Shown piece after piece: positions 36,831 through 45,900 of a stretch of 64,000 nucleotides of DNA. Both the position numbers and the translations under genes were made by a program. Within the stretch, counting starts at the first letter, position 1; each line of letters begins with the position of its first letter. Under the pieces are notes generated by a model. That model did no database searches. It saw only the letters and a program-made list of their open reading frames with translations, and was not told the DNA's origin. Source of the DNA: Eubacterium sp. MSJ-21 (GTDB lineage Bacteria > Bacillota > Clostridia > Lachnospirales > Lachnospiraceae); the NCBI RefSeq assembly GCF_018918185.1, contig NZ_JAHLPZ010000002.1:124001-188000 (forward strand), given 5' to 3'.

Positions 36831-37325
36831 CTATATTTTTTCAATATTTTTTCTATATTCTGACACCGCTCTGCGAATATCCTCATACTTAAATCCCCGT
36901 CGTGCAAAAAAGGAATACATACGCCGCATCTGTCCTTCATCTGAAAAATCCAAGTTACCATAACGTCTTTCCAGTAAATCATAGACCGTCTCCGCTTCAT
37001 CGGGCACCAGTTCCATACACAATTCACGCGTCATCTCAGAATCTACGCCTTTTCCGGAAAGCTCCATTGTGATCCTGCGTCTGCCTTTTGCACGCATCTG
37101 ATTCCGAATATACGATGCGGCATAACGTTCGTCATCAATATAACCATAGGACATCAGCTTCTCAATTGCATCTGTAATCTCTGCTTCCTCATATCCTTTT
37201 TCTGCGAGCTTGTCACAAAGCTCCTTCCGGGAACGATCCCGGAAGGTAAGATAATAAATTGCCGTATCAAATGCACTGTATGTAGTTTGTTGCTTATGAC
37301 TCTTCGTTTTCTGTCTGCTCTGCAT
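36831..37325 (-). CDS. recX: RecA regulator RecX
   Basis: The 164-residue protein has the three-helix repeat pattern of RecX, with [21 protein letters not shown] and [16 protein letters not shown]. RecX binds RecA filaments and limits their growth. The gene overlaps the 3' end of recA by 32 bases, so it is co-transcribed and under the same SOS control. The length is normal for RecX. Confidence 0.92.
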   Translation of the reverse strand: MQSRQKTKSHKQQTTYSAFDTAIYYLTFRDRSRKELCDKLAEKGYEEAEITDAIEKLMSYGYIDDERYAASYIRNQMRAKGRRRITMELSGKGVDSEMTRELCMELVPDEAETVYDLLERRYGNLDFSDEGQMRRMYSFFARRGFKYEDIRRAVSEYRKNIEKI

Positions 37326-38322
37326 CTACACCAATCCCACACTTATTCCGTACCTGCTGCTCAATCTCTTCCATAACATCCGGATTATTCGCCAGATACA
37401 GCTTCGTATTCTCACGTCCCTGTCCGATTTTCTCCCCATTGTAAGAGTACCATGCGCCTGCTTTGTTGATGATATCATGCAAAACAGCCAGATCCAAAAT
37501 ATCGCCTTCCTTGGAGATACCCTTGCCAAACATAATATCAAACTCTGCTTCCTTGAATGGAGGTGCAACCTTATTCTTTACAACCTTGACTCTTGTACGG
37601 TTACCAACAACTTCGCCACCAACCTTCAATGTCTCAATCCGGCGCACATCCAGACGGACAGATGCGTAAAACTTCAATGCACGACCACCGGTTGTCGTCT
37701 CTGGGTTACCAAACATCACACCTACTTTCTCACGAAGCTGGTTGATAAAGATCACCACACAATTAGACTTGCTGATAATACCTGTCAGCTTTCGGAGTGC
37801 CTGAGACATCAGTCTCGCATGCAGACCTACATGGGAATCACCCATCTCGCCGTCAATCTCTGCCTTCGGTACAAGAGCTGCAACAGAGTCCACAATAATT
37901 ACATCTACCGCACCGGAACGAACCATCGTCTCTGTAATCTCCAGTGCCTGCTCGCCATTATCCGGCTGTGAAATATACAGGTTATCAATATCGACGCCAA
38001 TATGCGCCGCATACGTTGGATCAAGTGCATGCTCTGCATCGATAAAGCCTGCAATACCACCCATCTTCTGTACTTCTGCAACAACATGCAGTGCAACGGT
38101 TGTCTTACCACTTGACTCCGGACCATAAATCTCAATAATACGACCTCTTGGCATACCGCCAAGTCCAAGTGCCAGATCCAGACTCAGAGAGCCGGTCGGA
38201 ACTACATCAATTCCCATATTTGCAGACTGATCTCCGAGCTTCATCACAGAACCCTTACCATACTGCTTCTCGATCTGCGCCAGCGCCGCATCTAATGCTT
38301 TCATCTTTTCTTCACTTGCCAT
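37294..38322 (-). CDS. recA: Recombinase RecA
   Basis: RecA forms filaments on single-stranded DNA for homologous repair and SOS induction. The 342-residue protein has Walker [14 protein letters not shown], Walker [12 protein letters not shown], the L2 loop region with [26 protein letters not shown], and an acidic C-terminus. GGAGG lies eight bases before the ATG at 38322; an ATG five codons earlier coincides with this site. The promoter region has two LexA-like sites. Confidence 0.98.
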   Translation of the reverse strand: MASEEKMKALDAALAQIEKQYGKGSVMKLGDQSANMGIDVVPTGSLSLDLALGLGGMPRGRIIEIYGPESSGKTTVALHVVAEVQKMGGIAGFIDAEHALDPTYAAHIGVDIDNLYISQPDNGEQALEITETMVRSGAVDVIIVDSVAALVPKAEIDGEMGDSHVGLHARLMSQALRKLTGIISKSNCVVIFINQLREKVGVMFGNPETTTGGRALKFYASVRLDVRRIETLKVGGEVVGNRTRVKVVKNKVAPPFKEAEFDIMFGKGISKEGDILDLAVLHDIINKAGAWYSYNGEKIGQGRENTKLYLANNPDVMEEIEQQVRNKCGIGVDAEQTENEES

Positions 38323-38357
38323 ACCATAAACCTCCATTATCTTCCATCTATGTTATC

Positions 38358-38371
38358 AAAACATATGTTCG
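38358..38371 (-). promoter_or_regulatory. Second, weaker LexA-like box in the recA leader
   Basis: AAACATATGTTCG matches the Firmicutes SOS box GAACNNNNGTTC with one changed base, just downstream of the recA promoter. Confidence 0.45.
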
Positions 38372-38385
38372 TTTTTGTTTCTTCT

Positions 38386-38415
38386 ACTATACTACACTTC
38401 TGTTCGAAAAGTCAA
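38386..38415 (-). promoter_or_regulatory. Promoter of recA
   Basis: TTGACT (complement of 38410-38415) and TATAGT (complement of 38386-38391) are 18 bases apart on the minus strand. It lies between the two LexA-like boxes. Confidence 0.7.
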
Positions 38416-38424
38416 CAAGAAATT

Positions 38425-38438
38425 CGAACATTTGTTCA
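38425..38438 (-). promoter_or_regulatory. LexA (DinR-type) box upstream of recA
   Basis: CGAACATTTGTTCA fits the Firmicutes LexA operator GAAC-N4-GTTC perfectly and lies directly upstream of the -35 box. Confidence 0.8.
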
Positions 38439-38534
38439 TTTTTATTTTCTAAATGTATTTGAAACAATGCGCTGTGAAAATTGTACCCTATACATAATGC
38501 AAAGTAAAGCAATTATTTGTTGCATTTTGTTCGA

Positions 38535-38563
38535 TTGTTCTCACACAGATTATCTGCTATAAT
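38535..38563 (+). promoter_or_regulatory. Possible promoter of the AraC-type regulator
   Basis: TTGTTC (38535-38540), 17 bases, TATAAT (38558-38563), about 70 bases before the start codon. Confidence 0.45.
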
Positions 38564-38634
38564 TATATTAATTTTAAATACAGATAAGTTTTAACACGAT
38601 AAATTATATCTTATATAATTAATGGAGCCAAAGT

Positions 38635-39381
38635 ATGAAAATCAGCAGGAAAATATATCGCGATTACGTCTATAAAGAGAAAGAGATTCTGCGTGCGCAA
38701 TACGATCCGGAACTTGAATTTTATACAACTATAAAATCCGGTGATGTCGAGAAAGCAAAAGAACTATGTCTGGCAAAGATCAGTGAAAAAAAAGGTCTTG
38801 GAGAATTATCTGATTCGCCACTGCAAAGCCTGAAGTATCATTTTGCAATCACGATGGCGATGCTTGCGCGCTATTGCATTGAAGGCGGTCTGGATTTGTC
38901 TACCTCATATGCCCTTAGTGATTTCTATATTCAGGAAGCCGATCGTGTCTCTACGATGGATGAACTGAATACCCTTCATACAACAGCCTGTCTGGATTAT
39001 GCCAGACGCATGAAGAATCTGCGCAAGAAAAAGATCACCTCAAAGCCAATTTCAAAATGCCTCGATTATATTTACGACCATCTACATACGAAAATTACGC
39101 TTTCCCGGCTTGCAGAGCTGACAGGATTAAATTCATCCTATCTTTCCCGCCTTTTCCACAAGGAAACCGGTATGACAGTCAGCGACTATATCCAGCAGAC
39201 AAAGATTGAAACTGCCAAAAATATGCTGCTTCACTCTTCCTATTCCGCGGCTGAAATTGCTTCGATTCTTGCATTTTCAGATCAAAGTTACTTCACAGAA
39301 GTATTCAAAAAACAGACAGGACTGACACCAAAGCGATATCAGTCCCTGTATCTGAATGCCTCCGGACTCCCTGACCGGTAA
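38635..39381 (+). CDS. AraC-family transcriptional regulator
   Basis: The 248-residue protein has a helical N-terminal region of about 140 residues, without a clear sugar-binding cupin, and a C-terminal AraC DNA-binding domain with two helix-turn-helix units: ITLSRLAELTGLNSSYLSRLF and the signature SAAEIASILAFSDQSYFTEVFKKQTGLTPKRYQ. It is convergent with the GH94 gene, with only three bases between the two stop codons, so it is a plausible regulator of that gene or its paralogue; this is inferred from position. GGAG precedes the ATG. Confidence 0.9.
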   Translation: MKISRKIYRDYVYKEKEILRAQYDPELEFYTTIKSGDVEKAKELCLAKISEKKGLGELSDSPLQSLKYHFAITMAMLARYCIEGGLDLSTSYALSDFYIQEADRVSTMDELNTLHTTACLDYARRMKNLRKKKITSKPISKCLDYIYDHLHTKITLSRLAELTGLNSSYLSRLFHKETGMTVSDYIQQTKIETAKNMLLHSSYSAAEIASILAFSDQSYFTEVFKKQTGLTPKRYQSLYLNASGLPDR

Positions 39382-39384
39382 AAT

Positions 39385-41805
39385 CTATGACATATATAAT
39401 GTGATTATATTATCTCCGTTTGACATAAGCCACTCGTCTTTCACATAATTATTGAAGATAGTCTGACCATTGATTTCCATGCACTTAAATCCAGACTCTG
39501 CATGTCCCGGATTTTTCACCTCAATATGGAGATGCTTTCCGCGGAAATCCTTCTCCACTGTAAATCCGTCCCATTCTGCCGGGATGGATGGTGCTATCCG
39601 CAATCCATAGAAATCCGGGCGCATGCCCAGAATACCTTCGACACTGCCAACCATAACTGTTGATGCAGTTCCCGTCAGCCAGTGCACATGGGATCGTCCA
39701 AAATGAGGACTTGCCTTACCCTCTGTAAATTGACCATAGCAATAAGGTTCAAGCTTTCTCACTTCTGCTTTATCATTCTGAGCTGCCGGTGAATTCTCCA
39801 TATAATACTCAAACGCACGGTTTCCATGTCCAAGTAATGCTTCTGCCAGAATCAGCCAGCCCTGTGACTGTGAAAAGATTCCCGCATTTTCCTTTACACC
39901 CTGATTATAGATAACCGCCAGAGCGCCATCAAATGCATGCGCATGGTACGGTGGATCCATAAGTACGGCACCAAACGCTGTATTTAACTGCTCATACACA
40001 TTCTCCATTGCAGCTTCCGCCTGTGCCTTAGAGGCAAATCCGCTGATAACCGCCCAACTCTGTGGATTCAACCACATATTTGCCTCCGGATCTGTTCTTT
40101 TACCGATTACTTCTCCTTTTTCTGTAAATCCCCTGATAAATCGGTCTTCATTCCAGCAGAGATTCTGAATCACATTCCAGAGATCTTTCTGGCTCTTATC
40201 CAGATAAGAAATGTACTCAGAATCATTTTTATACTCAGCGAATTTACGAAGAATTGTCATTGCATAATAAAACTGCAATGCAACAAAGGATGACTCCCCA
40301 TCTTTTCCAAGCCGCAGGCAGTCATTCCAGTCTGCATAAAGTCCTGCCGGCATGCCATGTCTGCCAAGATGTTTCATAGAGAAATCAATCGCACGTTTCA
40401 GATGATCATACACCGTACCTTCATCTTTATTTGCATATGGAATCACTTCATCCATAAATGCCAGATTTCCGGTTTCTGTTACATATTTATAAATTGTTGG
40501 AAACAGCCACAATGCATCGTCCGCACGATATGCCGGATGTCCTGTCTCCTTCACATAAGAAGCATCGTCCGGTGTATCCTCATGTCCGGCATTGTGTGTG
40601 AACTTCACAAGTGGAAGTCCACCACCATTGGCAACCTGTGCCGAAAGCATAAATCGAATCTTATCTGCTGCCATCTCCGGTGCCAGATGAATAATTCCCT
40701 GAATATCCTGCACTGTATCCCGATATCCGTATCCGTTCCGAAGTCCACAATAGATGAATGATGCTGCTCTTGACCAGATAAATGTCATGAAGCAGTTATA
40801 GGCATGCCAGGTATTAATCATCGAATCAAATTCCTTGCTTGGTGTCTGTACCTGGAAATGGGAGAATTTCTCACCCCAGTAAGTCTTTAACTCAGCCAGT
40901 TCCTTCTCACAGACATCCGCTGGATCCGTATAGCTGTTCATGATAGCTTCTGCCTCATCATTTTCCTTTAATCCAAGGATAAACGCAATATTCTTTATCT
41001 CACCCGGCATAAGCTCAACAACAGTAGAAAGCGCGCCACAAGAATTTTCATTATAGCTTAAAGCATTTCCAAGATCTCCGTTTACCACGCCATCCGGATT
41101 GCCATAGCCATTACATCTTCCAATAAATACTTCCTTATCTCCACAATAGGAAGAAACATCTGCTCCGGCAAGTCCGAAGATCCGGTCTGTCGGACGCTTA
41201 TCATCTACTGTCTCACCAGCTCCGAGTACATCCAGATTCCCATGCACCGTCTGGCGAATCCGGTTTCCCACAAAACTTGTTCTGGAAATAAATAATGAAT
41301 ACTGCAGATTCACCTGATCCTGCTCATAATTGCTGTTGTTTGTAAATTCTGCATATCCGGTCAGGGTGAGATTTCTCTTTTCAGAACCATTGTTTGTTAC
41401 TTTCAGATTCCATACTTCATATGTCTTATTCAATGGCACATAATACAACGCCTCTGTGTGAATATCACTGTAATCTGCCATAATCTTCGTATACGAAATA
41501 CCATGATGGCACTCACTCTTATACGTATCCAGGCTCTTTCCTACCGGCTGCCAGGATGCAGACCAGTAATCTTTGCTGTCATTGTCACGAATGTAAATGT
41601 AACGTCCCGGCTGATCGAAATTATTGAATACATAGCGCAGGATTCTGCCATTCGCACCAGACTTTGCAAAACTGTAACCACCTGCATTGTTTGAAATCAA
41701 AGCACCATATTCCGGGGAGCCTAAGTAGTTCGCCCAAGGTGCCGGTGTCTTGGGATTTGTAATTACATACTCCCGATTCTCATTGTCAAAATAACCAAAC
41801 TGCAT
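39385..41805 (-). CDS. Cellobiose phosphorylase-type GH94 enzyme
   Basis: The complete 806-residue protein has the length of cellobiose phosphorylase. It has the N-terminal beta-sandwich (TPAPWANYLGSPEYGA), the (alpha/alpha)6 barrel with RNGYGYRDTVQDIQG and, at about residue 480-490, YADWNDCLRLG, which carries the expected catalytic aspartate, then the C-terminal beta-sandwich. The ATG at 41805 follows AAAGGAG; a frame extension of 25 codons upstream is not family-like. The enzyme would phosphorolyse cellobiose taken up by the cell. It is a paralogue of the truncated gene at 1-874 and convergent with an AraC regulator. Confidence 0.93.
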   Translation of the reverse strand: MQFGYFDNENREYVITNPKTPAPWANYLGSPEYGALISNNAGGYSFAKSGANGRILRYVFNNFDQPGRYIYIRDNDSKDYWSASWQPVGKSLDTYKSECHHGISYTKIMADYSDIHTEALYYVPLNKTYEVWNLKVTNNGSEKRNLTLTGYAEFTNNSNYEQDQVNLQYSLFISRTSFVGNRIRQTVHGNLDVLGAGETVDDKRPTDRIFGLAGADVSSYCGDKEVFIGRCNGYGNPDGVVNGDLGNALSYNENSCGALSTVVELMPGEIKNIAFILGLKENDEAEAIMNSYTDPADVCEKELAELKTYWGEKFSHFQVQTPSKEFDSMINTWHAYNCFMTFIWSRAASFIYCGLRNGYGYRDTVQDIQGIIHLAPEMAADKIRFMLSAQVANGGGLPLVKFTHNAGHEDTPDDASYVKETGHPAYRADDALWLFPTIYKYVTETGNLAFMDEVIPYANKDEGTVYDHLKRAIDFSMKHLGRHGMPAGLYADWNDCLRLGKDGESSFVALQFYYAMTILRKFAEYKNDSEYISYLDKSQKDLWNVIQNLCWNEDRFIRGFTEKGEVIGKRTDPEANMWLNPQSWAVISGFASKAQAEAAMENVYEQLNTAFGAVLMDPPYHAHAFDGALAVIYNQGVKENAGIFSQSQGWLILAEALLGHGNRAFEYYMENSPAAQNDKAEVRKLEPYCYGQFTEGKASPHFGRSHVHWLTGTASTVMVGSVEGILGMRPDFYGLRIAPSIPAEWDGFTVEKDFRGKHLHIEVKNPGHAESGFKCMEINGQTIFNNYVKDEWLMSNGDNIITLYMS

Positions 41806-42008
41806 ACCGAATCTCCTTTTCTTTTTCGTTTTCCATGATATAGTCAATGACCATATACTTTTACTTTGGTACCGTATCAAATAACCTGTAAATATGTTAT
41901 ATCAGATTCTTACATGCATTTGTATTGTTATCTTGATATTATTATGGTAATTTTTACGTATATAGAAATACATATATCTTTCAAAAATTTTGTAAGAAAC
42001 CAGCAAAA

Positions 42009-42048
42009 GAAATGCCCCGCATGTTCTTTCAACATGCAGGGCATTTCT
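42009..42048 (-). terminator. Terminator after the 39-codon ORF
   Basis: GAAATGCCCTGCATGTT and AACATGCGGGGCATTTC form a long stem with one mismatch and a five-base loop on the minus strand, 10 bases past the small ORF's stop, followed by a T-containing tail. Confidence 0.8.
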
Positions 42049-42057
42049 TATATCTCA

Positions 42058-42177
42058 CTAATGTTTCTTCTTTGAAGAAGCTGCCATCTCCGGCTGATCT
42101 GCGTTATGATTTGCTGTTGCACAAACCTTCGGCATGACTTTCTTTTTCTTCAATGGATGTTTTGGATTCTTGTCCAT
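42058..42177 (-). CDS. Small basic protein of unknown function
   Basis: A 39-codon frame opens with ATG at 42177 after GGGAAGGAAG and ends at TAG (42058). The peptide is Lys- and His-rich (MDKNPKHPLKKKKVMPKV at the start, SSKKKH at the end), with one Cys and no membrane helix. A strong terminator follows after 10 bases, which supports a real transcript. It lies downstream of hsp20, whose transcript may include it. Function unknown; the chance of a spurious frame is not negligible. Confidence 0.6.
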   Translation of the reverse strand: MDKNPKHPLKKKKVMPKVCATANHNADQPEMAASSKKKH

Positions 42178-42276
42178 ATCTCACACTTCCTTCCCTTACT
42201 TTACGTTACGTTAAGTTTCAAAGTCGATTGTGTATATGGTGTAGATTTATATGCACCGCAGCTACATTCTCATAGA

Positions 42277-42735
42277 TTATTCAATGGCAATGTAGTTATT
42301 CTGCGCAATGGCTTTTGCTTCCTTCTTCGGAATTGACAACTGCAGGATACCATTCTCAAACTTTGCATGAATATCTTCCTGCTTGATCTCATCACCAACA
42401 TAGAAGCTTCGCATCAGGCTGCCTGCATAACGCTCACGGCGGATATACTTGCCGGTCTTCTTGTCCTTCTCGTCCTTATCCAGACCCTTCGCAGCGGATA
42501 TCGTAATGTATCCATCATGCAGCTGTGCATTGACTTCGTCCTTCTTGAATCCAGGTAAGTCAATATCAACTTCATAGGAATCATCTGTCTCACGGACATC
42601 TGTCTTCATCATGTTCTTCGCATGCTTACCATACAGCGGATTCTTCGCTGGCCGGAGTTCCTTGTCAAACTCCTTCTCAAAATCGTCCATCCAATCGTCA
42701 AACAAATTTTCTCCAAAAATACTAGGTGTAAACAT
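42277..42735 (-). CDS. Small heat-shock protein (Hsp20 family)
   Basis: The 152-residue protein has an alpha-crystallin domain (about 45-150) with SYEVDIDLPGFKKDEVNAQ and, near the C-terminus, the FENGILQLSIPK motif. Small heat-shock proteins hold unfolding proteins in an ATP-independent way. The N-terminal arm starts MFTPSIFGENLFDDW, as in clostridial Hsp18. AAAGGAG precedes the ATG. The promoter carries a CIRCE element, so the gene is probably under HrcA control. Confidence 0.95.
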   Translation of the reverse strand: MFTPSIFGENLFDDWMDDFEKEFDKELRPAKNPLYGKHAKNMMKTDVRETDDSYEVDIDLPGFKKDEVNAQLHDGYITISAAKGLDKDEKDKKTGKYIRRERYAGSLMRSFYVGDEIKQEDIHAKFENGILQLSIPKKEAKAIAQNNYIAIE

Positions 42736-42898
42736 AAGTCATATCTCCTTTCATACCTAAACAACCAATGCCTACGGTATTCTTTAAGCACTATCAGAGA
42801 AATCTGAGGTGTCGTTTGAATATCACAACTTTGCAATCTCTAAGGGATTTTCTCTATTTCTTCTTTCCTTTTCTTTTCCCTTTCTTGATTGTGACTAT

Positions 42899-42927
42899 AC
42901 TATACACCCGGTTATTAGCACTGTCAA
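42899..42927 (-). promoter_or_regulatory. Promoter of hsp20
   Basis: Consensus TTGACA (complement of 42922-42927), 17 bases, TATAGT (complement of 42899-42904) on the minus strand. The -35 box lies inside the CIRCE operator. Confidence 0.8.
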
Positions 42928-42941
42928 TAGGCGAGTGCTAA
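42915..42941 (-). promoter_or_regulatory. CIRCE element (HrcA operator)
   Basis: TTAGCACTC-N9-GAGTGCTAA is matched with one base changed: on the minus strand TTAGCACTC, nine bases, CAGTGCTAA. Arm length and spacing are those of the consensus. It covers the -35 region of the hsp20 promoter. Confidence 0.85.
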
Positions 42942-42988
42942 TTTTACTGTGAACCTTTTGTGAAGTGTGTACCCAATATTTTTTACCA

Positions 42989-45900
42989 TTATTGCCGGAT
43001 CTGTTCGAGTATAAATGGATCCTTGATCTTCTTATCTTCGGCAAAGAATAATATCTTTGTCAGCACTTCCGATGTCTTCGGATCATCGTCCACAAATGGC
43101 AGGAATATCCGTCCGCGCCGCTGCGAATGCACCGGAAGTACATTGATCATAGGTCCCGCCTCCTGATGGACTACGCCACTGCCAAGATGCACGGTATAGT
43201 TCGCACGTGCGCCGTGAATCACCGCATGATTCTTTGTAAATGTAACATTTGTAAGCTTGAAGAGCGGCATCGTGAATTCCGCGATTGCCTTCCGCATCTC
43301 CACGGTCGAATGCGATGTCTCCGGATCTACGCCTCCTGCATGTGCCACGCTCACTGCCAGATCCACGTCGCGCATAACTTCCGAGAATATGATATCCGGA
43401 ATCTCACGAATCTTTAGATCCTTTCCTGTCTTTCGATCAGTGAACACAACCCATTCCAGTGTTGGGGATTCGATATCTGCCGGCGAGAACCAGTCCGCCA
43501 GTGCATAGATTCTCGCTACGATATTTTCCTTGTAATATACCTTCTGCAAGCCTTCCTCGATGTCGGCAACCCAGTGTCTTGTTCTCAGGCACGCAACCGT
43601 CTTCTTCGGCTGGATCTGATTGCCCGCATAACGCAAGGAACGCTCCATGTTAAGCTCTTCTTCCGTCTTCACATACAGCTCGCGGAACACCTGCTTAAAC
43701 GGCTGGATGATCTGGTTGTCAAACACATATTTCTGAATCGTATGCCACATGCCCTGTGTGTACATCTGGAATGGATGCGCCACAGTCAGTAATGTATCGT
43801 CGGATGGCTCAATATGATGCAAACTGTTACACGGTTCATCTCCTGAATCTGCCAATGTCTCCACGGATTCATCTGTATATGCTGCATGATTTGCAAATAC
43901 ATCTATGCCTTTCGCTGTGACAAATCCAAATACAGCCTGTTCCTCCTGCGTATGATCTGACACACCGCCACCATCCATCACACGGAACACAAGTGCCGCC
44001 ACCAGATCGTGAATCACAGGATTTTCAAGCATGCCCTGAATCTCCGCATACGTGTATGTCTCCTGACTCTCCATCGCATCTTCTAACATCGCCTTCGTGC
44101 GGCTTGCCTGCTCTGCCATCTGCTTTTTTGCCTCAGTGATCGCCACAATATATTCATCCTTCTTAAGCTTCGCCGGAACAGACTTCAGCTGCTTGCCATT
44201 TTTCTCCACAAGCAGGGCACATTTGCCGCCATCTTCCATCTCAAGCCATACGGATACTTCTCCGACTTCATGCTGCTTGAAATAGTCTGCCATGCCCTGT
44301 GCCACCAGACTCTCCATCCGTAGGATCAGTCTCGTCACATCCTGATAGCCTGCATTGATTGCCATATTCTGTAATGCAATCTGCACCGCAGCCGCCTCGC
44401 TGGCTCTCCGCTGGGCACCAAACTGTTTGCTCTCCTTCTTGAACTTCTGCAGGAACATATACCGTTCTTTGATCTGCGTCTCATCTGCAATCGGCAGAAT
44501 TCCGACTGCCATCAGCAGGTCTTTATTCCGCTTTGCCTCGATCTCACGCATCAGCTCTGTCTCATTATATTTGCCGAGTGCCGCATCCGCGTATTTTCTC
44601 GCTCTTGCATGTTTGGCACCATCGGAGATATACTTCGCCGCCTTGTATATGAGCGTAAAATGCTTCTCTCCAAGCTTCTCGTACACCTCCGTAAACCACG
44701 CCCGGTCAAATGCACCATCATTTAATTCCTCGACCGAAAGCGGTGTATAGCGCGCGATCATCGCTGTCCGCTTGTTGTCAAACGACTCATTCATATGTGC
44801 CATGAAATAATAACATCCGGCTGTAAATCCATCCCAGCCAAGATAATCACCCACAATATCAATCCACTCCGGCGAATACATTGCCGCCTCAACTAAACGT
44901 GCCTCACTGATATCCGTCCCTTTCAGATGTGCGCCAAGCGTCTGCGCACTGTCATGGACATCCGGCAGACACGCCTGCAACAGATGCGACAGGCTGTTCT
45001 TCTTGCTCACACTTCGTCTGACACTGGAGCTGTAACTGCTGTTAAAATACGTCGACCGTTCCAGCGTCTCCTTGCCGAGTGCCGACAGAATCCGCACAAA
45101 ATATGCCGCACCATAGATTCTCGTCAGCCCATATACATACTGGGAAAATGCGGTCTCGGTATCGCCACGTGTAAGCTCCGCCTCCATGACAAGCCCAGCC
45201 ATCGCCTGATACAGTTCTTTCGCAGTATCCACGCTCGCCTGATCCGCCTCAGATAACACCTTCGCCGGGTTATGCAGCAGCATTTTCCGCACATACTCCA
45301 GCCGATTACCTGCTGTCCAGCTCCACTCATAGCCTCTTGTCTGCACCTGTCTGTCCCGCTCGGTCATATACCGCACAATGTCAGACAAACACTTCAGGCT
45401 TACATCCATCCGGCTGCCCTCAAACGCCATCTTATACAGGCAGTCCCGGCTGATCAGCCCCTTCGTATATGCCGCAATGTACGTCGAAAGCTCCGGCACG
45501 TGCATGATCTTACCGACATTTACCCAGTAATAGCCATTTCCATCGTTCGCAACATCATGCGGGATCTTGAAATTAAAGCACTTCGCAAGTGCATAATTAT
45601 ATGGGAAGAGATGCAGAAACTCCGTATCATTTTCTGTCGCCTGTGCCGAATCTGCCTCCACATCATTTGCACTTCCATATTCCGCGTAGCCCGGTGCAAT
45701 ATACGCTGTGATAACCATGATCTGTTCCTGCGTAAGCACACTTCTATAACAGATGATTTCCTTCTTAGACGCTGGATTTACCGTCTTCTTCTCCTGCACA
45801 AGCGCATCCTTGCGCGAGAGCAGATAATCCGCAGCGACGACAGCCAGCTTCCTTCTGTCACTTTCCGGTACGTGTTTGTTATAGAGATCGCGCAGAATCG

